Origin: Selaginella tamariscina
Lineage: Eukaryota > Streptophyta > Lycopodiopsida > Selaginellales > Selaginellaceae
DNA length: 64,000 nt
Assembly (NCBI GenBank): GCA_003024785.1
Contig: PUQB01000105.1
Location: 62,001 to 126,000, forward strand
Direction of reading: 5' to 3'
Shown here: positions 13,374 to 24,093 of the stretch, one piece after another
Layout of the letters: each line of letters begins with the position of its first letter
Position numbering within the stretch: the first letter of the stretch is position 1
Made by a program: the position numbers and the translations under genes
The notes under the pieces: model-generated
What the model saw: the letters and a program-made list of their open reading frames with translations, nothing else
The model's database searches: none
Told to the model about the DNA's origin: nothing

Positions 13374-13452
13374 GCACGTGGACCAATAAGATGCCGATAA
13401 GGCTACATCTCATCCGCAAGCAGGCACGGACCAACCGTATCCTGCCACGTGT
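13374..13452 (+). promoter_or_regulatory. Light-type promoter elements of psaE
   Basis: Upstream of the psaE ATG (13527) are two G-box cores CACGTG (13375-13380 and 13446-13451), a CCAAT at 13383-13387 and an I-box GATAAGG at 13396-13402. G-box plus I-box is the classic arrangement in nuclear photosynthesis genes. I see no clear TATA box. That these sites act on psaE is inference from position. Confidence 0.6.
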
Positions 13453-13526
13453 TAGAATCCTCATTCTTTCACTAACACAAATCCATTTACAGCGCGTTCC
13501 ACACACGCGCTCTCCCGAGAAGGAAG

Positions 13527-14062
13527 ATGGCATCAGCTACAGCATCGACCACAATCATCTCAGGGAGCAGAGCAAGCAGTCCTGCATCATGCTCAAGATC
13601 TTTCTCGCGAGTGGGAGCAACTAATGTGGGCTGGAACCGGAGGAGGGACTTGAGAAAGCTCGTCATTGTGAGAGCAGAAGAGAAGGCAGCCCCTGCAGAA
13701 GCACCTGCAGCCACCGAGGAGAAGAAGAAACCGGAGCCGGTCGGTCCCAAACGTGGAACCATGGTAAGTACATTTCATATTAGAATCTACCATTAGATCG
13801 ATCTACATATATAATATATACATCTGTGTTCTCACAGGTTAAGATATTGCGGCCAGAGTCATATTGGTTCAATTCCACAGGCAAAGTTGTGACAGTGGAC
13901 CAGGTAAGTTCTTAGAGTGCTAGTTTATAAAGATTGTATATTGATTTGAGTTTCGTTCAGTCTCCAAATGTATTGTACCCGGTTGTGGTAAGATTTGATA
14001 AGGTGAATTATGCTGGGAACTCCACGAACAACTACGCATTGGACGAGGTTCAGGAAGTATGA
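13527..14062 (+). CDS. psaE: Photosystem I reaction centre subunit IV (PsaE), nuclear-encoded
   Basis: Three exons, 13527-13763, 13838-13903 and 13961-14062, join in frame (405 nt) to 134 residues with GT-AG introns of 74 and 57 bp. The N-terminus is rich in Ser, Ala and Arg ([18 protein letters not shown]...) and reads as a chloroplast transit peptide; an Ala/Glu/Pro/Lys-rich linker follows (about 52-77). The C-terminal 60 residues hold the family core: [25 protein letters not shown], then [12 protein letters not shown] and NNYALDEV, an SH3-like fold. PsaE sits on the stromal side of photosystem I, helps ferredoxin docking and supports cyclic electron flow. Length is normal for the plant family. 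The start is the first ATG and gives the transit peptide. Confidence 0.95.
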
Positions 14063-14129
14063 ACATCTGTGGATCGTGTATCTGTAGAAACGCATATATT
14101 CAATTCAATGAAAATTTTATACATGAATA

Positions 14130-14202
14130 GCTCCCGTGGCCTAATGGATAAGGCATTTGACTTCTAATCAAAGGATTGTGGGTTCGAGTCCCACCGGGAG
14201 TG
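14130..14202 (+). tRNA. tRNA-Arg (anticodon TCT)
   Basis: A 73-nt cloverleaf. The acceptor GCTCCCG pairs with CGGGAGT (one G-U), the anticodon arm is TTTGA-CTTCTAA-TCAAA with TCT, and the T arm is GTGGG-TTCGAGT-CCCAC, with discriminator G. No intron. The A box (TGGCCTAATGG) and B box (GGTTCGAGTCC) are both present, and a TTTT terminator follows at 14206-14209. It starts 68 nt after the psaE stop codon. Confidence 0.95.
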
Positions 14203-14203
14203 C

Positions 14204-14503
14204 TGATTTTAGATTTAGATCTTGCTCGTGAGTTTGAATCCCGTTGCTTTCTTCTTTTTAGGTTACTTCGTGTTGTTATCTTTTTTTTAATAATGTGTGG
14301 CATAAATGACGCGGCAGACGGAAGGAGTTTAATTAAGGTGTTTAAGCAATTTTCGCTGATTTTAGATTTAGATCTTGCTCGTGAGTTTGAATCCCGTTGC
14401 TTTCTTCTTTTTAGGTTACTTCGTGTTGTTATCTTTTTTTTAATAATGTGTGGCATAAATGATGTGGCAGACGGGAGTTTAATTAAGGTGTTTAAGCAAT
14501 TTT
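14204..14503 (+). repeat. Tandem duplication of about 150 bp behind tRNA-Arg
   Basis: Two near-identical units, about 14204-14354 and 14355-14503, each starting CTGATTTTAGATTTAG and ending AAGCAATTTTC. They differ by a few substitutions and small indels (GACGCGGCAGACGGAAGG versus GATGTGGCAGACGGG). The first unit starts at the last base of the tRNA, so it carries the Pol III terminator. Confidence 0.9.
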
Positions 14504-15128
14504 CCGGTATTTAGCGGAGGTTAGTTTGCAGAATACGCCCCCTTTTATTCCCAAGGTTATTTAGGAGGGATTTAGGACACCGTGCGGTATGACATGAAAC
14601 AAATTTAATAAGATAAATTAAAAAACAACACCACATCCTTATTAAAAATTAGAAAATTAAAACGTAATACCCTTTACTGTTAATGCATTTCTGAATTAAT
14701 ATACTTTTTTTATTTAAATGCATTTATGAATGGATTTTTAGTGTATGTTATAGGCAAGAAACCCTGGGAATTAAGGTAAATATGAATTTTTCTTTTATTT
14801 TTTATACACGTCCTAGAGGGGGCCGTGTTCTGCAAGTGTCCCTTTAGCGGATATTAAACAGCAGAAAGATCGAAACGGAGATCGAATAACAGGTGCATGT
14901 AGATTAGGCCGAGGGTTTCGTAAAGACACCAAAACCACTACAAACAGAATTCACCATTACAAATAAAATTCAAATGAGCGAGTTATGTCAAAAACCGTCG
15001 CCCTAATGTTAGTTGGAGAAGGAATAAGTCATAAAAAGAATATTCTAGCATAAAGACCATCGAATCTCTTAGAATGTACGACGTATTGGTACTAAAAATG
15101 ATGATGACGTGGGAGAGCGAGATGTTGG
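14504..15128. other. Intergenic, no feature seen
   Basis: AT-rich spacer between the tRNA repeat and the first PEBP gene. No open coding region with recognisable homology and no repeat structure beyond A/T runs. Confidence 0.4.
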
Positions 15129-15154
15129 CACGTGGACACACACACGTATATATA
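15129..15154 (+). promoter_or_regulatory. G-box and TATA box of PEBP-A
   Basis: CACGTG at 15129-15134 and TATATATATA at 15145-15154, about 66 bp before the ATG at 15220. PEBP-B has the same pair in the same order (16767-16793), so the tandem copies share a promoter layout. Confidence 0.5.
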
Positions 15155-15219
15155 TACCCGTGGTAAAAATATATATATATATATCATCCTATTTACCCCA
15201 TTTCCCCTTGTTCATCACT

Positions 15220-16175
15220 ATGGCAGAATTTCTGTTGGTTTTTTTCATCATCACAGCAGCAATCTTTTCCACAGCTGGGGCAAGACCTGCATTCTACACT
15301 CGTGGTGTAATCCCTAATTGGGTTGGCTCGTATGGTTCTCCTATGGATGAATCTCCACATCTGGGGAGAAGACCTGTATTCAACACTCGCCTGGACGCAA
15401 ATCCTCAGGTTGCCAGCGTAATCCCGGATTGGGTTGATGCATATAACGTTCTTCGTCCATCTCTAGATGTTAAGTATGGATCTCAATCCATATCTGTTGG
15501 CATGTCTCTTCCTGGATCTGCAACCAGAGTGGCGCCTACTGTGAGCATAAGCGACCCAAGTTCCAAGCAAGGCGACCTGTTCACTCTTCTTATGGTTGAT
15601 CCCGATGCCCTATCTCCACAAAACCCCACTTGGAGGAACTACGTGCACTGGATTGTAACCAACATCCCAAATGGATCCACAGGTACTTTTGTCATTTTCA
15701 TGTATACCTTTGTTTTCCTTTCTTATATCTGTACTGGGTTAACAACACCACTGTGTGGAAGCCCTAGTTTAAATGTATATAGACGTCTATAGATATCACC
15801 TCCGTGCTTGCTGAAATGTGTACAACTTTCTTGTGTGACAGATGTGGCAAAGCAGGGTGCACAAGTTACTGACTATCTCATGCCTCAACCTCCAGTGGGA
15901 ACTCAGCGTTACTATCTACTTCTTTTCAAGCAGGTAATTCAAGACTTATATGTCATGATTCCTAGTATATGTTTATGTGTGTTAACTGTGTTAACCATCC
16001 ACTGTAGAAGTCCAAGATAACTGTTGATCCATTTACCGACCCTGGTAATGATAATGGACAGCCTTGGGCGACTCCTCGGCAAGGGTTTAGCGTTCGCTCT
16101 TTCTCGGACCACTATGAGCTGGGATTCCCGGTTGCAGGAACTTACTTCACTGTGACATCCCCCACAGTTCCATGA
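15220..16175 (+). CDS. Secreted phosphatidylethanolamine-binding (PEBP) family protein, copy A
   Basis: Three exons, 15220-15682, 15842-15933 and 16008-16175, join in frame to 240 residues. Residues 1-20 (MAEFLLVFFIITAAIFSTAG) form a signal peptide, unlike the cytosolic FT/TFL1/MFT group. Two related stretches follow (RPAFYTRGVIPNWVGSY and RPVFNTRLDANPQVASVIPDW), so the N-terminal region looks internally duplicated. The PEBP core shows SKQGDLFTLLMVDPDALSP with the DPD ligand-site motif, NYVHWIVTNIP, and a second motif GTQRYYLLLF where the family usually has G-x-HR; Gln replaces His. It ends with FPVAGTYFTVTSP. Secretion or vacuolar location is inferred from the signal peptide; a ligand cannot be named. 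Confidence 0.88.
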
Positions 16176-16766
16176 GTTAGAGTTTCTTATCCTTCCATGT
16201 GTTGATTCTTCTGGTTTTAATTAAATTCGCAATTTTATATGTATATCCATGTAGTATATGATATCGCAGCCTGTATATCTAAACTTTGTGTTATGTAAAG
16301 TGATTTCTTATATTTTTATATAATATATAGTTAAAACATAAATGAAGATGAACACTGAAGGTGGCAAATAATACTGTGTGAATGTTCAAAATGTTAACTG
16401 TTAACATGGCTAGGAGATCACATGCCACACAACACAATTGACAGCAGAACACACGCACGCGAACACACACGCACAAATACAGTTATTTTAACACGTATAT
16501 GTGAAAATTTGTGTGCTAGAAACAGACGTGTGCATGGTCTTCTCACCATATCCTAAGTAAGATTTTCCGAGCTATTCAGCAAATATTTCAACTCTTCTCT
16601 CTCAAAATATTTTTCATTTATGTAAAGACATATATTGTTATGCACACACGCACGCACGCACGACATGCATGCACGTAAGCAAACGTACATACACATGCAC
16701 GCACGCAGGGGCGCACGTGCATCCACGTATGGGTTCTAAATATAGTTACATTTTTGTGATTGTGTC
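16176..16766. other. Spacer between the PEBP copies
   Basis: Holds the 3' region of copy A, then CA-rich and CGCA-rich simple sequence (about 16450-16480 and 16640-16720). No additional gene seen. Confidence 0.4.
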
Positions 16767-16793
16767 CACGTGTCCTAAGTAAGCTATTTATAT
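16767..16793 (+). promoter_or_regulatory. G-box and TATA box of PEBP-B
   Basis: CACGTG at 16767-16772 and TATTTATAT at 16785-16793, about 50 bp before the ATG at 16844; same order as in copy A. Confidence 0.45.
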
Positions 16794-16843
16794 GCAAACC
16801 TAGGGTCATGATAGCAACCCCATTTCTTTCCTTTCTTAGCAAA

Positions 16844-17633
16844 ATGTCGTCCATTATGTTTGCGCTCTGCGTCTCAGCAATAATCCTGTCGTCAGCAGCA
16901 GGTTCAAGGTCGGGATTCTTCGATACCCAGCTGGACGTGACGCAGCGCACAGTGAAGCATTCCAGACTGTGATCGCGGATTGGGTGGATTCATACGACGT
17001 GCCATATGTATCTGTAAGTGTCAATTATGGATCCCAATCTGTCTCCGCAGGTATGTCTCTCTCCGAATCTGTCACCACAGCAGCGCCAACTGTGACCATC
17101 GACGATCCACATCCTAAGCAAGGCGACTTATACACGCTCCTCATGGTCGACCCAGATGCCGTCAGTCCTACAAAACCCATCTACAGGAACTACCTGCACT
17201 GGATCGTCACAAACATTCCCGCTGGAGCCACAGGTAACTGATTTCCATCTTCTCTGTACGCGTGTGTGTGCGTGCATGCGTGCGTGTGAGTGCGCGTGTG
17301 AGAGAAAAGGGAAATATACACAATCTAACTACTTGTTGGCAGATGCATTGAAGCAGGGCACAGAGGTTGTTGCATATTCCGGTCCATCTTCTCCAATGGG
17401 TGTTCATCGCTACTACCTCTTACTTTTTAAACAGGTAGCTGAGCACTCACATAGTTGACTGTTGACGGTATCTGATTGACTTTGACTTTGTACTGTTGAC
17501 TTTTGCAGAAGTCAATGCTGAGTATGCCCCCTATGGTAATAGGCAGCAGTTTAGTGTTCGCTCGTTTACTGAACAATTTGGGCTGGGTTACCCTGTTGGA
17601 GGAAGCTACTTCACAGTGCAAACGATCATGTAA
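16844..17633 (+). pseudogene. PEBP family protein, copy B, frame-disrupted
   Basis: Tandem paralogue of the gene at 15220-16175 with the same exon plan: exon 1 16844-17233, exon 2 17343-17434 (92 nt, as in copy A), exon 3 about 17509-17633. It has a signal peptide (MSSIMFALCVSAIILSSAAG) and the PEBP motifs HPKQGDLYTLLMVDPDAVSP, YLHWIVTNIP and GVHRYYLLLF; here the His that copy A lacks is present. Two frame changes break it: near 16932-16945, just upstream of VIADWVDSYDV, and at the start of exon 3, where the conserved end (QQFSVRSFTEQFGLGYPVGGSY) is in a different phase from exon 2. Either a recent pseudogene or assembly indels; splice sites and conserved residues are otherwise kept. Confidence 0.75.
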
Positions 17634-18245
17634 TTGAGGAAGATGTTAATTCAATAAAAATGTTTTTAATTTTTTAATATATCTATAGTCCAAAAAATGT
17701 TTTTTATTATGTATAAATTAAGTTGGATATTTTATGAACAGTTGTTGTATAAAACTATACTTGATTACAGTTGTTGTTGGCAAGACGGAGTTTCAAAACA
17801 CCAGCTTGAGTGGTTAAATTAAACCTTGGAATTCTGTAAGTAATGTGGTGTGTGTGTGTGTAAGGATACATATACACACATGCATAGGCGTGCTTATATT
17901 ATCGATTTACTTAATATTATTATATAGATCTGCCAACAACAGAGAGGTAATGTAAATTCACACACACACACACAACACATCCGGTAAAAACACTTGCGTG
18001 TGTCAGGCCATAAGTTACACATAATTACACTGTATTCGCTACTTATACTTCCACGTCGACCAACCACACAATAGCATATACGCACAAAACCATGCGTAGA
18101 AAGCGGTCAATAAAAAGTCCGTTTGTGCCAGAGTCTCTCCATCCTACCCGTCCATCGTGACACATCAACGGATACCACTTCACCAGGGATCACTGTGCAG
18201 TGCAAGCATCTGTCAACACAGACGAGAAAGAAAGAAGTAAATAAG
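17634..18245. other. Intergenic before PG-1
   Basis: AT-rich 3' flank of PEBP-B with short (GT)n (17850-17862) and (CA)n (17958-17974). TATATATATTATAAAA at 18246-18261 is a possible TATA region for the polygalacturonase. No gene seen. Confidence 0.4.
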
Positions 18246-18287
18246 TATATATATTATAAAAACACATAACCTATAGTGCAAAAACAA

Positions 18288-20335
18288 ATGGGGAAACATC
18301 TACAATTATTTCACATAGTTTTGCTAGTTTGTATTCAATTATGGAGGATTGCAATGTCCAGTTCCTCTTCCTATGCAAGCCATGGATGCTCTCTTGTACA
18401 GAGCAGGATTACAGCTTCTCTGTTCAAAGAGAGGCCACATTCGGTCTCCATAGCCGAGTTTGGTGGAATTAACGATGGGAATACACTCAATACTCAAGCA
18501 TTTGAACGAGCTATTCAGCATATCAGTGCCTTTGCGAATCGAGGTGGTGCCACATTATACATTCCAAAGGGTCGCTGGCTCACTGGATGTTTCAATCTTA
18601 CCAGTCATATCACTCTCTTCTTAGAAGAAGGTGCTGTTATTCTTGCTTCACAGGTTAGTCTCACTCTTATATCTATATTGTATATACACAACATATGCGC
18701 TCGTGTGTGCGTGTGTTTGAGAGAGAGAACTTTTTAAAAGGACATTACATAGAATAAATTACATACAGAGCCCGTGAAAGTGCATATCTTTATCAAGCTG
18801 ACACTGCTGTTTTTTTTTATTTTTTTGTCACTTTCATCACGTGTTGGCGATGACACATAACATTGTGTGTGTGTGTGTACATAGATGGTAGCTATCCATA
18901 AAACCGTATATTATATTGCATATACTTTATATATAATAGTTTTATAGGACCCTCGAGATTGGCCTGTAATAGATCCTTTGCCATCTTATGGGAGAGGAAG
19001 GGAGCTCCCTGGAAAGCGATACACAAGTTTGATCCATGGACATACGGTAACAGACGTGGCAATCAAAGGCATGTTTAACAATGTGTGTGTGTGTGTGTGT
19101 GTGCGCGTGTACAACATATGATATATTAAATTTACATACATAATTGCAGGTAATAATGGGACTATAGATGGGCAGGGCCTGGTTTGGTGGACATCATTCC
19201 GTGGTAAGACACTTAAGTACACAAGAGGGTCGTTATTGGAATTTATGTATTCCAGTAACCTTCTCATACACAATGTAACCTTTGTGAACTCTCCATTCTG
19301 GACTATTCATCCTGTTTACACCAGGTAAAACATATGTGTGTGTGTGTGTGTGTGTGTGTTACATATGCATATGTTTATAAACTTTGATCCTGATATGTTT
19401 ATAGCAACATGCTGATCAAAGGAGTGACTATCTTGGCTCCTCATAAATCCCCCAATACTGACGGGATTGATCCAGGTAATGAAATAACTAATTATTATTG
19501 CACACACATACACACAGTGTGTGTGTGTAAAATGTGTGTAAAACGATGTAGATTCAAGTTTCAACGTGTGTATCCAAGACTGCTACATAAGCAACGGTGA
19601 CGATGCCGTGGCGGTAAAGAGCGGTTGGGATGAATACGGGCTACAGTATCACCGTCCTAGTCACGATATCTTCATACACAACGTAATAGTGAGTGGGTCG
19701 CATGGAATATCCTTGGGCAGTGAAATGTCTGGTGGCATCTACAGCCTCCATGTCGACAACGTGGCAATATCTGAAGCCGTTCAGGCTATCCACGTCAAGA
19801 CCTCCGCCGGTCGTGGCGCTTACATTGTCAATGCCACGTTTGCAAACTTTCAACTTTTCAACACAGGTGTGCGAGTGCGTTTTCTGCACGGATCCAATCC
19901 CCCCCCTCTCTCTCCCCCACGCGCACACGCGCACACACACACACACACACACACAGTTTAATTAGTAATTCACTGCTTGCTATAGGTGTGGCAATTTCAT
20001 TTACTGGCATATACGGTGACCACCCGGACAATGACTACGATCCAAATGCATTTGCGACAATCGAGAATATCTCCATTCAGAACATGGTGGGTTCCAAAGT
20101 AAATCGAGCAGGTGATTTTCGCGGTGTTCCACAGTCCCCATTCCGAAACATATGTTTGAGAAATATAAGTCTGGAGATTGAAGTTAAACCTCAAAGGGGC
20201 TGGAACTGCAGTTACATACAAGGCTATGCAGAACATGTGTCTCCAAAGCCATGTTCATCAATCGGGATTGGAACGGGTTCAAGTTGTTTCTATCCTTCTC
20301 AAGCTTCATCTGCAAGGAATTATAAGGGACTATAG
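18288..20335 (+). CDS. Glycoside hydrolase family 28 polygalacturonase (PG-1)
   Basis: Six exons, 18288-18653, 18948-19068, 19150-19324, 19405-19475, 19552-19866 and 19986-20335, sum to 1398 nt (465 residues) with consistent phases. A signal peptide (about residues 2-25) predicts secretion to the cell wall, where GH28 enzymes hydrolyse alpha-1,4 linkages of homogalacturonan. Conserved motifs: SIAEFGGINDGNT (start of the beta-helix), NTDGIDP with a catalytic Asp, GDDAVAVKSG with the Asp pair, SGSHGISLGSE with the catalytic His region, and HVKTSAGRG where most family members read RIKT. The overall form fits the plant 'probable polygalacturonase' clade. Intron 2 begins with GC (AAAG|GCATGT). Exons 4 (second half) to 6 and the downstream DNA are repeated at 35435 and 55699. 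Confidence 0.92.
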
Positions 20336-20569
20336 TAAACCTGTTTAAGGAATGTGTTTATGTGTGTCGTGTGCGTGTGCGTGTCTGAGAGAGATATGCA
20401 GCTGAAATATACTCTAATCCTCTAAATCTCTAGTATCCAAACTGTTAACATGCAAAACCCTAATTACATTATATATTAATCAATAAAGATTGTTAATTAA
20501 AATAATATTAACTTAGACAGGTTCCTTGCCTTGCTATCATTACTAAGAGTCGTCTTAAGAGCACTCTAA

Positions 20570-21021
20570 TTTTTTGTTATTGTCTTCTTTGTGTCTAGAT
20601 GATTGCAATACAACTTCCCGAGTGCTCTACCCATAAGGCGAAGAGCCTTGATGTTCTTTGCTTTCCAAACTTGTTTCTCCTCATTTGCACTAGGATTTGG
20701 CTCTTCATGATGCCATTGACAACATGGGAAAGATCTTTGTTCAGGAAGTAAAATTCCAATGACATTTACCATCCATGGAAGCTACTGCCATCATATACCT
20801 CAACTTGGTCTTGAGTTGTAGTTGCCATCTTTATTGTTGTGGCTCTGGTGCCTTGAAGATGCTCTAGCACTGCTATGCCTTTAGTTTGGCACATCTATGT
20901 TCAGGTCACAAGCTCACAACCTTGATATTGCTTGTTCACAGCACTTTGGACCCTTCTGGTGCTGCTGGTGTGTGCTGACTGCCTAGGATAAAACCATACA
21001 CTCTAGTACCACGTTAGAAAT
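20570..21021 (-). mobile_element. Copia-4: 5' gag fragment (fossil)
   Basis: On the minus strand, a tRNA-Met-type primer site (TGGTACTAGAGTG, about 21004-21016) follows the LTR-like end ATTTCTAACG and precedes a Gag N-terminus (VEVYDGSSFHGW..., HVVNG, LRLMGRALGKLY). Only the 5' end of a Ty1/Copia element remains. Broken; the copy at 36650-37170 shows it was there before the segmental duplication. Confidence 0.65.
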
Positions 21022-21179
21022 ATAAGAGATCTCAGGAAAGTCACATGACTACTTCTTGATTTAATGAACTAAACACAAACAGACACCACTACTAAAGCTT
21101 TGTTCTTTCAACTTATCTTCCTGTGACTGTTCAGCTCCATCTTCTTGTGACTACTCAACTCCATTTTCCCAAATATTAC

Positions 21180-21322
21180 CTAGACTGTTTCTTCACTGCC
21201 CCGAAGGAGCGCGGGATGAACGGACCGGGGCAAGTTTTTCCACATCTTCACATCCTCTTCCGAAATTTTCATACATGACCTCCAGTTCGGAGCAGCCTTC
21301 CTCAATCGATCCTTATCCGTTT
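21180..21322 (-). other. Exon-like coding stretch of unknown gene
   Basis: On the minus strand, an acceptor-like TTTGTTTATAG precedes an open stretch reading ETDKDRLRKAAPNW, CMKISEEDVKMWKNLP and SVHPALLRGSEE, ending at a TAG (21180-21182). The counterpart near 37375-37499 keeps the frame over most of its length with few changes. I do not recognise the protein. It could be a captured or relict host exon; a chance open frame is possible. Confidence 0.3.
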
Positions 21323-21540
21323 CTATAAACAAAATCATCAATTTTGTATGTTTTGTGAGCTAAGCTGAAAAGTACAAACAAGAAGCTGCTGCAAAGTTGG
21401 GACCTGATAAGTACAGGATCTCAGAGATGAGGGTGTCAAACTTCTGTTTCTAAGCCCACAGAAAGTGTGAGTAACAACAAACAAACATGTGTGTGTGTCA
21501 TTTCTTGATACAAGGTAAAAATGCTGACCGCACACACACA

Positions 21541-22213
21541 CACACGTGTGTGTGTGATTTTAATATATAAGACGATTTTTGCCTTGTAGTAATATTTGTG
21601 GCAGATGGAGCTTAGTCGAGAATAACTTTAGAGGCGAGTAGGAATATTATTATATTTTCTGTTCAAATTTTATGAGAGAAAACAAAGATTCATATGTTCT
21701 CACTGAAAAAAGGAAAAAAGAAAAAAATCATATCTTTTAACTTCATGTACATGTTAAATGTATATTAAGTATTATATACTTTAAATGGATTTATTAAGTA
21801 TACGTTAATACAGCTTATATACTATTAAGTATATTTAGATACTTTATATATGTGTATAGCTAAGTATTAAGCTATATTACCCTTTAAGCATATTAAGTAT
21901 ACAAATCTAAATGAGACATATACCTCATTATTTAATATTATTTTATATATATATATATATTATAAATTTGTTTTATATAATAAATATTTGTAGGATAATA
22001 TAGAAATATACGTAAGCATTCTATTACATTTATTCATGTTTATTAAACCCTAAACCCTTTCATTCATGTTGCCAAGTGTCACGAAGGGATTGTGGTTTTT
22101 AAAGTCAAAAGTGCCGTATAAAATTGACTTTACGTGTTCTAGTCATAAAAACGTGGTTGTCTCTTACAGTTGAACGACGGGCATCATTTCAGAATTGTAA
22201 TCCAGATGTTAAG
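21541..22213. other. AT-rich upstream region of LecRK-1
   Basis: (CA)n/(TG)n at 21531-21557, then AT-rich DNA with repeated AAGTATATT/TTAAGTATA words (about 21740-21900). Conserved in the second unit (43150-43817), where a (TC)n(TA)n microsatellite has been added at 43550-43606. No extra gene seen. Confidence 0.45.
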
Positions 22214-24093
22214 ATGGAGATAGTAGCAATTCTTTTCTGCTTTGCACTCTTGTACACTGGCGAGGCACAAGCTGAATTGTCTATTTCAGGCATATCATTA
22301 TCCGAGAAGGACATGTTTTTCCAAGGTGCACACTACCAAGGGAACACAATCGTAATGAGTCAGGCAAGTAACAGTAACTCAAGTCAGGCATTTTATATTA
22401 GAAATGTTGCCACAAACAACATCCCATTCTCATTTAACACAAGCTTTGTGTTTGATATGGAATTTAACACGCGTTTCATGGCCTTTGCCTTGGTTGGAAC
22501 AAGCTATAACTTCCCAAGCTGTGATGCAAATGGATCTTCAATTGCACCAGACTTGTACTCGTGTGACGCCTTCTTCATCGCCTTCCGCTGGGCCGACCAT
22601 GTCTCTAATAACCTCGAGGTGCGTCTGGGTTTCCTCAGCAAGAATATCATACTTGCAAACTCAACTCTCACTATGACGAGTAGCAACATCACACTCAAGG
22701 CTTGGATTGAATATCGAAATGGGATACGAGTCTGGGCTGCACCCAATGGCAGCTCTCGCCCTGTTTCTCCACTAGCTCAACATAATGTCTCATTACAAGG
22801 CCCATACTTCTTTCCGGGTTTCTCAGGTAGTTGTGATGTTAACACTAGCTGTACCCAGAGAATCTACTCTTGGTCCTTTGTAACTCTTGTGAGTCACTCG
22901 AAGAGGACGAAGCGGGCATGGATTGTGGGGTTCGTCGTAGCTGTGTCTATCTTGCTACTTGGGGGATTGTTCTACATGACAAAACGGATAAAGAAGCAAC
23001 GGAGGAAACACAACGTGTGGAGGAAACAAGCATTAGTAGCATCGAATGCCTTAATCAACTATTCATACAGAGATTTGAAGTACATAACCAAGAACTTCAA
23101 GGAAGTGATCGGCAAAGGGGGCAGTTGTATTGTGTATAAGGGATGGTTAGAGGTAAGCTTTAGCTTTGGGTTCTCCATGTGTGAACAGCTAAGCTTGTGT
23201 TGTAGATGAATCAAGAGGAGGTCGCTGTTAAGGAGTTGAACGAAAATGCTGCAGCGGAGAATCAGTTTCTTGAGGAGCTTAACATAATCAGCAGGGTGAG
23301 GCACCACTGCCTTGTCTCGCTAAGAGGCTGGTGTCAGGAGAACACCAAGTTGTTCCTTATCTATGAAATGATGTCTAATGGAAGTTTGGACAAACACCTC
23401 TTCTCAGCAGGATCGAGTGACGTTCTGAGTTGGAAGCAGAGGATGGAGATTATTAAATCTGTTGCAGAGGGGCTCGCTTATTTGCATGGAGGGTTAGAGA
23501 GGAGGATTGTTCATCGAGATATAAAGGCTGCAAATGTACTACTGGACGAGAAGATGAATACCAAGCTTGGTGATTTCGGTCTAGCAAGATCAATGCTCAA
23601 CACCGTTGGTGATCAAACTATGACTAAGGCTGGGACACTGGGTTACATCTCTCCGGAGCTGGCTTACACTGGCAGGGCAACTGAGAAATCAGATGTCTAT
23701 AGCTTTGGTGTTTTAGTTCTTGAGATTATCGCTGGGAGAAAGTGTTTGGAAGACCGGTTTGCTGAAGTTGACGATGATAAGGTTGTTCTTGTGAATTGGG
23801 TATGGAAAATGTACCAAGCTGATCAACTTGCTAGTACTGTTGATCCAAGATGCGTAGATGTAGACATCGACGAAGCTGTGAGAGAGATACGGTTAGGGCT
23901 GTTGTGCTGCTCAGTCGATTCTGGGGAGCGTCCGACCATGAAAGTCTGCTGCCAAATACTAAGTGGAGGCTTTGAAGTTCCACCACTTCCAGCGAACCAA
24001 AAGCCGGCTGCACAAATGTTTGGGATACTCAAACTGGCCGAGTCAACCGGCTCTTCTGCATCTATAATTTCTACATTCTCGTCTTTAATCTAA
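22214..24093 (+). CDS. L-type lectin-domain receptor kinase, copy 1 (LecRK-1)
   Basis: Two exons, 22214-23152 and 23206-24093, split by a 53-bp phase-0 intron; 608 residues. Signal peptide 1-20 ([20 protein letters not shown]). The ectodomain (about 21-250) has legume-lectin features: [43 protein letters not shown] and a closing IYSWSF, with many N-x-S/T sites. One membrane helix ([20 protein letters not shown], about 258-277) and a basic stop-transfer follow. The Ser/Thr kinase (about 300-580) is complete: [12 protein letters not shown] loop, VAVKEL lysine, [33 protein letters not shown]. Predicted plasma-membrane receptor kinase; the ligand is unknown. The upstream ATG at 22124 is less likely because it would bury the signal peptide. 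Confidence 0.93.

Noticed and set aside
22124-22213. Upstream in-frame ATG of LecRK-1
   Set aside because: It would place 30 residues before a clear signal peptide, and LecRK-2 has no matching extension; 22214 is preferred.
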